In this document: piece after piece, positions 1 to 8,777 of the stretch | Position numbering within the stretch: position 1 is the first letter of the stretch | How the letters are laid out: each line of letters starts with the position of its first letter | Assembly (NCBI GenBank): GCA_019240125.1 | Contig: JAFAYW010000292.1 | Location: forward strand, 1-49,729 | Direction of reading: 5' to 3' | Source: Alphaproteobacteria bacterium | GTDB lineage: Bacteria > Pseudomonadota > Alphaproteobacteria > ATCC43930 > CGMCC-115725 | Length of the DNA stretch: 49,729 nucleotides | Position numbers and translations under genes: made by a program | The notes under the pieces: model-generated | Database searches by the model: none | What the model was told of the DNA's origin: nothing | The model's input: only the letters and a program-made list of their open reading frames with translations

Positions 1-176
1 CGGAATGGTCGACCCGCGCCTGCACCGATATGGACGGCTCCCGCCACACCCGCACCCGCATCATCGAGGAGCATGCCGGGCTCGGCACCCTGATCCTGCC
101 GGCGCATTTCCCCGCCCCGACCGCCGGCTGGATCAAACCGCACGGCAATACCTACCGCTTCCAGTTCCGCGAGTAG
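1..176 (+). CDS. C-terminal end of an MBL-fold metallo-hydrolase (5' truncated)
   Basis: The reading frame is open from base 3 to a TAG at 174-176, giving 57 residues of a protein whose start lies outside the window. The fragment contains LILPAHFPAPTAGWI followed by a short YRFQF strand and the stop. An Ala-His-Phe-Pro-x-Pro-Thr-Ala-Gly segment near the C-terminus is typical of metallo-beta-lactamase-fold hydrolases of the lactonase and methyl-parathion-hydrolase-like group, where the His lies near the metal site. The substrate cannot be told from this piece. It ends 26 bases before selD on the same strand, so it could be in the same transcript, but no functional link to selenium is evident. 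The family call rests on one short motif. Confidence 0.5.
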   Translation, partial: EWSTRACTDMDGSRHTRTRIIEEHAGLGTLILPAHFPAPTAGWIKPHGNTYRFQFRE

Positions 177-202
177 GCGGCTCGTAGGCCTCGACGGTAT
201 CG

Positions 203-2437
203 ATGCAGCAATCTCCGGCCGTCCCGGTCACGCACGACATCGTCCTGGTTGGCGGCGGCCATGCGCATGTGCATGTGCTGAAGCGGTTTGGCATGCGGCC
301 ACTGCCGGGGGTGCGGGTGACATTGATCGCGCGCGATGTCGAGACGCCCTATTCCGGCATGCTCCCCGGCTTTGTCGCCGGCTTTTACAGCTTCGACGAG
401 TGCCATATCGATCTGATGCGGCTGGCGCGGTTTGCCGGCGCGCGGCTGATCCATGACGAAGCGGTCGGTCTCGATCGCGCTGCGCGGCAGGTGATTTGCC
501 GCAACCACCCGCCAATCCGCTACGACGCGGTAGCGCTCGATATCGGGTCGACCCCGCGTCATGACGATGTGCCGGGCGCCGCCGAGCATACGATCCCGGT
601 CAAGCCAATCGACCATTTCGCCGAACGCTGGCAGGCGCTGCTCGACCGCGCCTCGGCGAACGACTCTTTACGGCTGGCGATTGTCGGCGCGGGCGCTGGC
701 GGGGTCGAACTGGCGGTGTCGGCGCATCACCGCCTGACGGCCTTGCGTGGCGCCCCACCCGCCGTGACGCTGGTCAGCGCCGACGATCTGCTGCCGTCGC
801 ATAACCCTAAAGTCAGGCAGCGGTTTTCCCGGCTCTGCGGCGAGCGCGGCATAACGGTGCTGCCGCGAACACGCATCGCCCAGGTCGAGTCCGGCCGGCT
901 GATCTCGACCGACGAGACCATCATCGAATTCGACGAAGCACTGTGGGTCACCGAGGCGGCCGGCGCACCGTGGCTGGCCGACACCGGGTTGCCGCTCGAC
1001 AGCCTCGGCTTCCTCCTTGTCGACGAGATGCTGCGCTCGCCCGCCGACCCCGCGGTGTTCGCCGCCGGCGATATCGCCACGATGGCCGCGCACCCGCGTC
1101 CCAAGGCCGGCGTCTATGCCGTGCGTGCCGGGCCTCCGCTCGCGGAAAATCTGCGCCGCCTAGCGACCGATCGCCCGTTGCGCCGCTATGTGCCGCAAGC
1201 CCATGCGTTGGCGTTGATCGGCAGCGGCGACGGCCGTGCGGTGGCGTCGCGCGGCAGCCTCGTTGCCCAGGGTCGCTGGCTGTGGCGGCTCAAGGACTGG
1301 ATCGACCGCCGCTGGATGCGCGGCTACACCGAGCTGCCCTCGATGGCCGACGAAGCTGGTAGCGAAGACGCGATGCGCTGCGGCGGTTGCGCCGCCAAGG
1401 TGCCGGCGGAAGTGCTGACGCGCGCGATGGCCCGTCTCAACCCCGCAACCAACAACGCGATCTCGATCGGACTCGGCAGCCCGGACGATGCCGCGCTGCT
1501 GCAATTCCCCGGCGCGCCGCCACTGTTGCAGACCGTCGATTTCTTTCGAGCCATGGTCAGCGACCCGTATCTGTTCGGCCGTATCGCCGCGACACACGCG
1601 CTGGGTGACATCTACGCGATGGGGGGTGTGCCGGAAACCGCGCTTGCCATCGCCGCATTGCCGCCAGCCCGTCCCGGCATCGTCGAGCACGATCTGTTTC
1701 ACATGCTGAAAGGCGGCACGGAGGTGCTGGAAGCAGCTGGCGCTGTCCTGGTCGGCGGGCATAGCGCCGAGGCGGCGGAACTGGCGCTAGGCTTCGCGGT
1801 GACCGGCCGAACTCGCCCGGGCCGCCTGATGCGCAAAGGCGGCCTCTGCCCCCGCGACCGCCTGATCCTGACCAAGCCGCTCGGCACCGGCGTCATTCTC
1901 GCCGCCGAGATGCGCGGCAAGGCGGCGGCGTCGCTCGTCACCGCCGCGATCGCGACGATGCTGCAACCCGCCAGCGCGGCCGCCGCCTGCCTTACCGGGC
2001 ACGGTGTCGTCGCCTGCACCGATGTCACGGGTTTCGGCCTGCTCGGCCATCTGAGCGAAATGCTGGCGGCCTCGGGCACCGACGCGCGGCTGGATCCCGA
2101 GGCGATCCCCGCGCTCGACGGCGCGATGGCGCTGCTCACCACCGGCCTCACCAGTTCGCTGCACAATGCCAATGCTGCAGCGCTTAGCGTCTTGGACGGC
2201 GCGCCGGACCCAGCGCTCGCCGCGCTCCTGATCGACCCGCAAACCGCGGGTGGCCTGCTCGCCGGCGTTGCACCGGATCGTGCCGAGACCTGCCTCGACG
2301 AGTTGCGGCGGGCCGGATACCGCGCCGCGATCATCGGCGAGGTGGTCACACGCAGCGGCGAGCGGCCTGCCGTCGCGCTGGTCCCTGGCTGTGCCAGCCC
2401 GGCTGCGACACCCCTGTCGATGGTAGCCGGCGAATGA
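203..2437 (+). CDS. selD: SelD fused to an N-terminal FAD/NAD(P) oxidoreductase domain
   Basis: This is a 744-residue fusion. Residues 1 to about 370 form an FAD-dependent pyridine-nucleotide oxidoreductase of the NADH-dehydrogenase-like type: dinucleotide motif VGGGHAH at 16-22, a second NAD motif [11 protein letters not shown] at 161-171, and the FAD-contacting FAAGDIA at 286-292. Residues from about 389 form selenide, water dikinase, which makes selenophosphate from selenide and ATP. Its signature RCGGCAAKV has Cys393, Cys396 and Lys399; the usual Cys/Sec position is Cys here. [11 protein letters not shown] and VGGH follow as in other SelD proteins. Such fusions are known in several bacterial groups, and the oxidoreductase role is unsettled; supplying reduced selenium is an inference. 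The stop overlaps the selA start (ATGA), which indicates translational coupling. The ATG at 203 has only a weak ribosome site. Confidence 0.93.
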   Translation: MQQSPAVPVTHDIVLVGGGHAHVHVLKRFGMRPLPGVRVTLIARDVETPYSGMLPGFVAGFYSFDECHIDLMRLARFAGARLIHDEAVGLDRAARQVICRNHPPIRYDAVALDIGSTPRHDDVPGAAEHTIPVKPIDHFAERWQALLDRASANDSLRLAIVGAGAGGVELAVSAHHRLTALRGAPPAVTLVSADDLLPSHNPKVRQRFSRLCGERGITVLPRTRIAQVESGRLISTDETIIEFDEALWVTEAAGAPWLADTGLPLDSLGFLLVDEMLRSPADPAVFAAGDIATMAAHPRPKAGVYAVRAGPPLAENLRRLATDRPLRRYVPQAHALALIGSGDGRAVASRGSLVAQGRWLWRLKDWIDRRWMRGYTELPSMADEAGSEDAMRCGGCAAKVPAEVLTRAMARLNPATNNAISIGLGSPDDAALLQFPGAPPLLQTVDFFRAMVSDPYLFGRIAATHALGDIYAMGGVPETALAIAALPPARPGIVEHDLFHMLKGGTEVLEAAGAVLVGGHSAEAAELALGFAVTGRTRPGRLMRKGGLCPRDRLILTKPLGTGVILAAEMRGKAAASLVTAAIATMLQPASAAAACLTGHGVVACTDVTGFGLLGHLSEMLAASGTDARLDPEAIPALDGAMALLTTGLTSSLHNANAAALSVLDGAPDPALAALLIDPQTAGGLLAGVAPDRAETCLDELRRAGYRAAIIGEVVTRSGERPAVALVPGCASPAATPLSMVAGE

Positions 2438-3822
2438 GCGAGGGGAACCGCGACCGCCGCGCCGCATTGCCCTCGGTCGATCGCGTCTTACAAGCGCCGT
2501 CGACCGTGGCGCTGATCGAGCGATACGGCCGCGGCCTCGTCCTCGACGCGGTTCGCGACGCACTGGCGGCCAGCCGAGCCGCCCATGACAGCGCCACCGC
2601 AGACGACATTGCCGCCGCCATCGCGGAGCCGCTGCGTCGGCGGATGCGGCCATCGCAGCGGCGAGTCTTCAACCTGACCGGCACGGTGCTGCACACCAAT
2701 CTCGGCCGCGCGCCATTGCCGGAAGAGGCGATCGCCGCCGCCACCGAGGCGATGCGTTCACCAACCAACCTCGAATACGATATCGACGAAGGCGGTCGCG
2801 GCGAACGCGACGACCATATCGCCGGCTGGCTGAAGCGCCTGACCGGCGCCGAGGCGGCGCTCGCCGTCAACAACAATGCCGGGGCGCTTCTATTGGCGCT
2901 CAACGCGCTGGCGGCGGGGCGCGAGGCGATCGTCTCGCGCGGCGAGTTGATCGAGATCGGCGGCGCCTTCCGCCTGCCCGACATCATGCAGCGCGCCGGC
3001 ACGCGGCTGCGCGAGATCGGCACCACCAACCGCACGCATCTGCGCGATTTCGCCGATGCGATCGGCCCCGACACCGCGCTGATCCTCAAGGTCCACACCA
3101 GCAACTACGAAATCCAGGGCTTTACCGCTGCGGTTTCGGCCACCCAACTCGCCCCCCTTGCCCGCAAACATGATCTGCCGCTGATCGAAGACCTCGGCAG
3201 CGGCACCCTGGTCGATCTCACGCGCTGGGGGCTGCCGCACGAGCCTACCGTCGCCGAGTCACTTCAGGCGGGCGCCGACCTCGTCACCTTCAGCGGCGAC
3301 AAATTGCTGGGCGGCCCGCAAGCGGGGTTGGTGGTCGGCCGCGCCGACCTGATCGCGAAACTGGCGAAAAACCCGCTGAAACGCGCCTTGCGCCTCGATA
3401 AGGTGCGCCTCGCCATGCTTGAAGCCGTGTTGCGCCTCTACGCCGATCCCGACCGGCTCGCCGCCCGCCTGCCAGCGCTTCGCCTGCTGGCCCGACCGCG
3501 CGACGACATTGCCGCCCTCGCCGAACGCCTCCGGCCCGCCGTCGCCGACGCTCTGCACGGAGTCGCCTCGATTGCGGTCGCCGAGGTGAAGAGTCAGATC
3601 GGCAGCGGCGCCCTCCCGGTCTCGCTTCTGCCCAGCGCGGGCCTTGCGCTGTCCCCGACCGAGCGGTCCGGCCGCGCCGTCGAAAATCTGGCGGCCTGCC
3701 TACGCTCGTTGTCGATACCGGTTATCGGCCGCATCGAATCCGGCCGCCTTATCCTCGACCTGCGCTGCCTGGAGGACGAAACGGATTTCGTGGTGCAGCT
3801 TGCGGCGCTGCGCAAATCGTAG
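2434..3822 (+). CDS. selA: L-seryl-tRNA(Sec) selenium transferase SelA
   Basis: SelA is a PLP enzyme that converts Ser-tRNA(Sec) to Sec-tRNA(Sec) using selenophosphate. The 462 residues match the usual length. An N-terminal SelA domain containing [18 protein letters not shown] (78-95) is followed by the aminotransferase fold with [11 protein letters not shown] and the PLP-lysine motif [13 protein letters not shown], Lys290. The phosphate- and cofactor-contacting [15 protein letters not shown] lies at 248-262. The start ATG overlaps the selD stop by four bases, so the two are co-translated. The TAG stop lies inside the terminal repeat of an intergenic palindromic element that separates selA from selB. 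Confidence 0.95.
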   Translation: MSEGNRDRRAALPSVDRVLQAPSTVALIERYGRGLVLDAVRDALAASRAAHDSATADDIAAAIAEPLRRRMRPSQRRVFNLTGTVLHTNLGRAPLPEEAIAAATEAMRSPTNLEYDIDEGGRGERDDHIAGWLKRLTGAEAALAVNNNAGALLLALNALAAGREAIVSRGELIEIGGAFRLPDIMQRAGTRLREIGTTNRTHLRDFADAIGPDTALILKVHTSNYEIQGFTAAVSATQLAPLARKHDLPLIEDLGSGTLVDLTRWGLPHEPTVAESLQAGADLVTFSGDKLLGGPQAGLVVGRADLIAKLAKNPLKRALRLDKVRLAMLEAVLRLYADPDRLAARLPALRLLARPRDDIAALAERLRPAVADALHGVASIAVAEVKSQIGSGALPVSLLPSAGLALSPTERSGRAVENLAACLRSLSIPVIGRIESGRLILDLRCLEDETDFVVQLAALRKS

Positions 3823-3899
3823 GATGGGTTGAGCATGGCAAAGCCCATCGTTCACCGCGTCCGATGTAGCGGGTTTCGTCCCGCTCTACCGACCCTACG
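3818..3899. repeat. Palindromic intergenic element between selA and selB
   Basis: The 82-bp segment is bounded by inverted termini CGTAGG (3818-3823) and CCTACG (3894-3899). It contains two hairpin-forming dyads, GATGGG (3823-3828) with CCCATC (3844-3849), and GCGGG (3869-3873) with CCCGC (3880-3884) around a six-base loop. The left terminus includes the selA stop codon. Elements with GTAGG...CCTAC ends are common dispersed repeats in proteobacteria. It may act as a stem-loop tuning read-through from selA to selB. It has no acceptor stem, CCA or UCA anticodon fit, so it is not tRNA-Sec. Confidence 0.55.
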
Positions 3900-3916
3900 C
3901 GCGGTGTAGCGCATCG

Positions 3917-5869
3917 ATGATCGTCGCGACCGCCGGGCATATCGATCATGGCAAGACGGCTCTGGTTCGGGCGCTGACAGGCGTCGATGCGGATCGCTTG
4001 CCCGAGGAAAAGCGGCGCGGCCTGACCATCGATCTCGGCTTCGCCTATACGACCCTGCCGGACGGCACCGAGCTGGGCTTTGTCGATGTGCCGGGCCATG
4101 AGCGATTTCTCGCGAATATGCTGGCCGGGGTGCTGTCGATCGATCGTGTGTTGTTGATCGTCGCGGCCGATGACGGGCCGCGGCCACAGACGCTCGAACA
4201 TCTCGATGTGCTGGAGCTGATCGGTGTCTCCGAGGTGACCGGCATCGTCACCAAGATCGACCGCGTTCCCGAGGAGCGCCGGGTCGCGGTCGAAGCCGAA
4301 GTGGCAGCACTCTTGGCGGAAGCCGGCTTTGCCGATGCGCCGATCTATCCCGTGTCGAGCATCACCGGCGACGGCATCGCGGCGCTCGCGGCGCATCTGC
4401 GCGACGGCGCCGCGGCGGCCGATGCGGCCCGTGCGGCGGCGCGCACCGCGGGCGGCTTCCGCATGCCGATCGACCGCGCCTTCAGCCGTCCCGGGATCGG
4501 TCTGGTGGTCACCGGCACCATTGCGGCCGGCGAGGTCGCCGCCGGCGATCGTCTGATCGTCAGTCCGCGCGGTATCGAGGTGCGGGTACGCGGGCTGCAC
4601 GCGCAGAACCGCGCTGTTGAGTCGGCGCGTATCGGCGAGCGATGTGCCCTCAACCTCGCCGGCAATTTTCCCGATGGTGCCGAGCCGCATCGTGGCGACT
4701 GGGTCATAGCGCCGGGGCTGCACCGCCCGGTGTCGCGGTTTGACGTCGCGATCCGCGTTTCGCATGCCGCACCGTCGCCGCTGCGCAGCGGCCTGCCGGT
4801 GCATGTGCATCTCGGCACCGAAGACATCGTCGCGCGCGTCGGCGTGCTCGGCGGGCGCCGAACAATGGCGGCTGGCGAGAGCGGCTTTTTGCAGATCGAG
4901 GCCGAGCGGCCGCTCGGTGCCTTGTGGGGCGATCGGGTCATCATCCGCGACCATGCGGCGCGCCATACGCTGGCGGGCGGCCGCGTGGTCGATCCCTTGC
5001 CACCACGCCGCGGCCGTTCGCGGCCGGAGCGGCTCGCGGCGTTGGCGGCCCTGGCCGAGCCCGATGCCGGCGATGCGATGGAGAAGCTGATCGAGGCGGC
5101 CGGCCTGGTGCAGCTCGCGGCGTTTGCCTGGGCGCGCAATCTGCCGCTGGCGGAGATCGAAGCGCTGGTCGAGGCCGGCGGCTTTCTGCGGGCAGGCGAA
5201 GGCGAGGCTGGCATCGCGCTCAGCCCGGAGCGGATCGCGCAACTCGGCGAGCGCTTTATCGAGGCGCTCGGCGAATGGCACCGCACCCAGCCAGACGCGC
5301 TCGGCATACCGCGCCCGGCGCTGCTCAGCCGGATGCGCGGGCAAGGGTCGGAGGCGGCGCTGGATGCCGCGATGGCCCACCTGCTGGCCGCCGGGCAGGT
5401 GGTACGCGACCGCGGCATGCTGCGGCTACCGCAGCACCAACCGCAGCTCAGCCGCGAGGATGAGCGGTTGTGGCAGAAGGTGCAGCGGCTATTGGTCGAG
5501 GGCGAATTGCGCCCGCCGCGGGTCCGCGAGCTGGCGGCGGCGCTTGATCTGGACCCTGACAAGACCTTCCGATTGTTGCGGCGTCTGGAGCGTTTCGGCC
5601 ATATCGCGGGGGTGGCGCCAAACCGTTTTTACCTGCCTGAGGCGCTGTTAAAGCTCAGCAAGATCGGCGCCGAGTTGTCGGCGCTGTCGCCCGAACACAG
5701 CTTTACCGCCGCCGATTTCAAGGACCGCTCCGGCATCGGCCGCAACCTGACCATCGAAGTGTTGGAGTTTCTCGACAAGGCCGGCATCACGCGCCGCGTC
5801 GGCGACGCCCGCGTTATCGTCCGCGATGCCGCCTCGTTGCTCGGCACCGGCGAGGGTTCTGCGCCGTGA
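3917..5869 (+). CDS. selB: Selenocysteine-specific elongation factor SelB
   Basis: SelB is a GTPase that delivers Sec-tRNA(Sec) to the ribosome at UGA codons followed by a SECIS hairpin. The 650 residues fit the family. G1 is GHIDHGKT (7-14), the switch region carries the [14 protein letters not shown] signature (31-44), G3 is DVPGHE (57-62), and the guanine-specificity motif is TKID (112-115), as usual in SelB rather than NKxD. EF-Tu-like domains 2 and 3 follow (about 175-350), then the long winged-helix C-terminal half that binds the SECIS element, ending in a [22 protein letters not shown] segment. It lies 94 bases after selA. The last bases overlap the GTG of the next gene. Confidence 0.95.
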   Translation: MIVATAGHIDHGKTALVRALTGVDADRLPEEKRRGLTIDLGFAYTTLPDGTELGFVDVPGHERFLANMLAGVLSIDRVLLIVAADDGPRPQTLEHLDVLELIGVSEVTGIVTKIDRVPEERRVAVEAEVAALLAEAGFADAPIYPVSSITGDGIAALAAHLRDGAAAADAARAAARTAGGFRMPIDRAFSRPGIGLVVTGTIAAGEVAAGDRLIVSPRGIEVRVRGLHAQNRAVESARIGERCALNLAGNFPDGAEPHRGDWVIAPGLHRPVSRFDVAIRVSHAAPSPLRSGLPVHVHLGTEDIVARVGVLGGRRTMAAGESGFLQIEAERPLGALWGDRVIIRDHAARHTLAGGRVVDPLPPRRGRSRPERLAALAALAEPDAGDAMEKLIEAAGLVQLAAFAWARNLPLAEIEALVEAGGFLRAGEGEAGIALSPERIAQLGERFIEALGEWHRTQPDALGIPRPALLSRMRGQGSEAALDAAMAHLLAAGQVVRDRGMLRLPQHQPQLSREDERLWQKVQRLLVEGELRPPRVRELAAALDLDPDKTFRLLRRLERFGHIAGVAPNRFYLPEALLKLSKIGAELSALSPEHSFTAADFKDRSGIGRNLTIEVLEFLDKAGITRRVGDARVIVRDAASLLGTGEGSAP

Positions 5870-6480
5870 CCCGGCGCCAGGTGCTCTGCGCCCATGTGCT
5901 GGTGATCGGGCTGCTGTTCTCGATCCGGCCAGGGTGGGCCGATGATCAACAGCAGATCACGCTCGCTCATTCGCTCAGCTTTGTGGATGCGACCGGAGCT
6001 GCCGTAACGACCGACGATTTCGCCGGCAAATGGCTGCTCATCTATTTCGGATACACCCACTGCGCCGACCAATGCCCGACCGCGCTCAGCTCGATCGTCG
6101 AAGCCCTCGACGATATCGGGCCCGCTTCCGACAGGATCCAGCCGCTCTTCATTACCGTCGATCCGGATCGCGACCACGGCCCGGCACTTGCCGCGTTCAC
6201 CCGCGCCTTCGACACCCGGCTGGTCGGCCTGACCGGTTCGATGGACCAGATAGCCGCCGCGGCGCATGCGCTCGGTATCAAATATGAGAGGGTTTTCGCC
6301 GACAGCGATGATTACGTCATCGATCACAGCACCACGCTGACAGTGATCGGCCCCGACCGCCATCAGGCGGTGACCTTCGCGATGGCCGAACCCTACATGA
6401 TCGCCCAGAAGCTGATCGCTATTCTCGACCAGGCCGGCGTCGCGCTTGGCAACGTCAACAATCTCGGGGCCTGGCGTTAG
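5866..6480 (+). CDS. SCO1/SenC family thiol and copper chaperone-like protein
   Basis: This 204-residue exported protein has a hydrophobic N-terminal segment (residues 8-25, probable signal peptide or anchor) and a thioredoxin-like fold. The SCO copper or redox motif CADQCP has Cys66 and Cys70, preceded by WLLIYFGYTH. The third ligand is His154 in DHSTTLTV. ITVDPDRD at 96-103 is also conserved. SCO proteins act at the periplasmic face of the membrane in assembly of the cytochrome oxidase CuA site or in thiol exchange. Translation starts at GTG 5866, overlapping the selB stop (GTGA), so expression is tied to the sel genes. No oxidase genes are nearby, so its partner is unknown. It ends five bases from the convergent MaoC-like gene. 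Confidence 0.88.
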   Translation: MTRRQVLCAHVLVIGLLFSIRPGWADDQQQITLAHSLSFVDATGAAVTTDDFAGKWLLIYFGYTHCADQCPTALSSIVEALDDIGPASDRIQPLFITVDPDRDHGPALAAFTRAFDTRLVGLTGSMDQIAAAAHALGIKYERVFADSDDYVIDHSTTLTVIGPDRHQAVTFAMAEPYMIAQKLIAILDQAGVALGNVNNLGAWR

Positions 6481-6485
6481 GTCGG

Positions 6486-6926
6486 TCAGGCTGGCCGGCG
6501 ATCGACAAACAGGGTCGGGGCGAAGGTTTGCACGGTATCGCCCTGCTGGTTCAGTGTTGTGATCTGCACCTTGACGATGCCCTGCGCCAGCCGCGAGCGC
6601 GACACCCGCGTCTCGGTTACCTCGATCTCGACGCGAAGTTCGTCGCCGGGCCGCACCGGCTTTACCCAGTTGAGTTCGCCGCCGACGCCGATGATGCCGC
6701 CCGCCGGCTGGAAGTCGCTGGCCAGGCAGAGCCGCATCGTCATCGCGGCGGTGTGCCAGCCGCTCGCCGCCAGCCCCGCGAAGATGGAGTTGCGCGCCGC
6801 GCTGTCATCAAGATGAAACGGCTGCGGATCGAATTCGCCGGCGAACCGGGTAATTGCCGCGGCGTCTACGGAATGGCTCGGCGAGGTAAATTTCTGTCCA
6901 GCCGCGAATTCCTCGAAATATCGCAC
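6486..6926 (-). CDS. MaoC-like dehydratase (hot-dog fold)
   Basis: This 146-residue single hot-dog-domain protein of the R-specific enoyl-CoA hydratase / MaoC type hydrates or dehydrates acyl thioesters. The N-terminus YFEEFAAGQKF leads to the signature segment ITRFAGEFDPQPFHLDDSAA (about 25-44), where the Asp-x-x-x-x-His pair (Asp and His of FDPQPFH) supplies the catalytic residues. The central FAGLAASGWHTAAMTMRL helix also fits the family. The start is GTG 6926 with GGAG eight bases upstream. It is the last gene of a tight minus-strand run after the HAD phosphatase (21-base gap) and the binding protein. The physiological acyl substrate is not evident. Confidence 0.88.
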   Translation of the reverse strand: MRYFEEFAAGQKFTSPSHSVDAAAITRFAGEFDPQPFHLDDSAARNSIFAGLAASGWHTAAMTMRLCLASDFQPAGGIIGVGGELNWVKPVRPGDELRVEIEVTETRVSRSRLAQGIVKVQITTLNQQGDTVQTFAPTLFVDRRPA

Positions 6927-6947
6927 GCTCGATCACTCCGGTTGCCT

Positions 6948-7610
6948 TTACAGCAGGCTGACAAAGGCAGCGGGCAACTGGCTCATATGTTCAACCACCA
7001 GCGCCGCCCCCACGCCACGAAGTCGTGTTCCATGGCCGGGCAGGCAATGATCGCCGCCCGTAAACCCAATCGCGACCATACCAGCCGCCACGGCCGCGGT
7101 GACTCCCGGCAGGCTGTCCTCGACGACGACGCATGTGCGGGGAGCGGCTCGCATCTGCTCGGCCGCATAGAGGAACAGATCAGGTGCCGGTTTACCTCGA
7201 GCCACCATCGTCGCGCTGAACAGCCGGTCGCCGAAGAAATTAATCAGCCCAGTCACTTCAAGCCCGAGGCGGATCTGTGCCGGCACGCTGCTCGAGGCGA
7301 CGCAGAACGGCAGGTCGAGCTGCGCCAGCACTTCGGCGACGCCGTCCATGGCCTTCAGCGAGATGCGGTACTCTCGCGCCACGACGGCGGCGACCCTGTC
7401 GCGGTAGTCCGGTGGCAATGAGCGATGATGTTCGCGCTCCAGTGTCGCCAGCATGTCCTTGTCGGACATGCCGCAAAATCGCGCCAGCAGATCAACCTCG
7501 CCGACCGTGAACCCGCTTGCATTAAGCGTCTCGGCATGCGCCCGGTTGACGATCGGCTCGCTGTCGATCAGCACGCCATCGCAGTCGAAGATGACGAGCC
7601 CGGCGGTCAC
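6948..7610 (-). CDS. HAD-superfamily phosphatase / phosphomutase-like hydrolase
   Basis: This 220-residue HAD hydrolase resembles the beta-phosphoglucomutase / phosphoglycolate-phosphatase group (cap type I). Motif I is FDCDGVLIDSE with nucleophile Asp9 and acid Asp11, motif II is VASSSVP (Ser107 or Ser108), motif III Lys140 lies in GKPAPDLF, and motif IV is VVEDSLPGV with Asp165. A helical cap lies between residues 15 and 85. It probably dephosphorylates or isomerises a small sugar phosphate in the cytoplasm; sequence alone does not choose the substrate. The start GTG 7610 has no strong ribosome site. It lies 13 bases after the upstream binding-protein gene, implying one transcript. Confidence 0.88.
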   Translation of the reverse strand: MTAGLVIFDCDGVLIDSEPIVNRAHAETLNASGFTVGEVDLLARFCGMSDKDMLATLEREHHRSLPPDYRDRVAAVVAREYRISLKAMDGVAEVLAQLDLPFCVASSSVPAQIRLGLEVTGLINFFGDRLFSATMVARGKPAPDLFLYAAEQMRAAPRTCVVVEDSLPGVTAAVAAGMVAIGFTGGDHCLPGHGTRLRGVGAALVVEHMSQLPAAFVSLL

Positions 7611-7623
7611 GCGGGGCGCGGGG

Positions 7624-8694
7624 TCAACGCAACCCGGTGATCTTGTCCCACTCGCGCTGAAACTCGACGCGGCTGGACAGGAACGCGGGCCACTCCGCCG
7701 GCAATAGCAGCTTCAGTTTGGTGATGGGCTCGCCGCCCGGCGGCGGCGGCGCGTCGGGGCGCATTGAGTGCAGGAACAGGCCCTCGCTGTTGGCCTGCTG
7801 CCCGGCGACCGAGAGAAACCAGTCCATATAGAGACGCGCCGCGTTGGGATGGGGTGCATTGGCGACAAGGCCCCAGGTTTCCGGAGTCGCCGGCAATCCG
7901 TCCGCTGGGGCGACAAAGGCGACCGGGGCGCCCTTCGCCTTCCATTCGAGATAGCCGGAGTATTGCGCGGTATGGATGATCTTGTCCTGCTGGTTCACCA
8001 GGCGGTCGTATTGTTGGACATACGAATCGAACGCGCGCGGCTTCAGCTCGGCGAATTTCTTCCAGTACTCCGCGCCATAGAGCTTGCGAAGCTCGAACCA
8101 GGAATCGTGCTGTAGACCGGAATTCGACACCTTCACGCTGACGGCGTCGGCCCATTTCGGGTCGAGCACGTCCTGCCAGGTTTTCGGGGCATCGGCGGCG
8201 GTGACGACCTTGGGATTATAGGCGATTCCGGCCGGCCCCATCGCGCCCCACGTCCAGAACCCTTCAGGCGTGCTTTTCGCCTCGGCTTTGTACCCCGACA
8301 TCTCGGGCGAGACGTACTGGATGTAACCGCCGCGCTTCTGGAAATCGAGCACCATGCCCATGTCGGATAACTGCATCGCGTCGACCAGATAACTTTGCGC
8401 CTGCCGCTCGGCCAGCACCTTGGCGTACAGCGCGCCGGCCTGGAGCCGCACATAGTTGGTCTTGATTTTGGGAAAAGCCTTGGTGAAAGCGGCAAGGACG
8501 CGCTGTTCGGCGGCTTCGGGATCGGTGGCGTAGATCACCACCTCGCCTTCGGCCTCCGCTTTGGCGATATCGGCGCAGGTCTTGAAGCCGTGTGTCTCCT
8601 GCGGGTTTTGGCAGACAGCGGCATCATCAGCCAGCGCCGGCAATGCCGATATAGATGCCGCAAGCCATGCCGCCGCGATCGCAGACCGCCTCAT
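7624..8694 (-). CDS. ABC transporter periplasmic binding protein, iron(III)-type family 1
   Basis: This 356-residue exported protein has a Sec signal peptide (MRRSAIAAAWLAASISALPALA, cleavage near residue 22). The mature part starts with two cysteines (AAVCQ and KTCAD) and then GEVVIYATDPEAAEQRVLAAF, typical of family 1 extracellular binding proteins of the AfuA/FbpA-like group, which carry ferric iron, sugars or phosphonates. FWTWGAMGPAGIAYNPKVV and the TWQDVLDPKWADAV hinge region support this. A GGGGAGGGG ribosome site precedes the ATG. No permease or ATPase is adjacent; the next genes are an HAD phosphatase and a MaoC-like protein, so the rest of the transporter must be elsewhere. The substrate is unknown. 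Confidence 0.85.
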   Translation of the reverse strand: MRRSAIAAAWLAASISALPALADDAAVCQNPQETHGFKTCADIAKAEAEGEVVIYATDPEAAEQRVLAAFTKAFPKIKTNYVRLQAGALYAKVLAERQAQSYLVDAMQLSDMGMVLDFQKRGGYIQYVSPEMSGYKAEAKSTPEGFWTWGAMGPAGIAYNPKVVTAADAPKTWQDVLDPKWADAVSVKVSNSGLQHDSWFELRKLYGAEYWKKFAELKPRAFDSYVQQYDRLVNQQDKIIHTAQYSGYLEWKAKGAPVAFVAPADGLPATPETWGLVANAPHPNAARLYMDWFLSVAGQQANSEGLFLHSMRPDAPPPPGGEPITKLKLLLPAEWPAFLSSRVEFQREWDKITGLR

Positions 8695-8777
8695 TCGACC
8701 CCTCCCCCGATTTTCGGCGGCGATCTTATCTGGCCCGCTTACGGCCGCAAGCCCGCCTGAGGAGAGGGTGACGACCC

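Noticed and set aside
3823-3916. tRNA-Sec (selC) candidate between selA and selB
   Set aside because: The gap is about the right length, and a GCGGG-TTTCGT-CCCGC arm recalls a T-arm, but no acceptor stem, CCA end or TCA anticodon loop can be fitted; a palindromic repeat explains it better.
6528-7421. 297-codon plus-strand frame across the MaoC and HAD genes
   Set aside because: It is antisense to two genes with clear catalytic motifs and shows no family resemblance.
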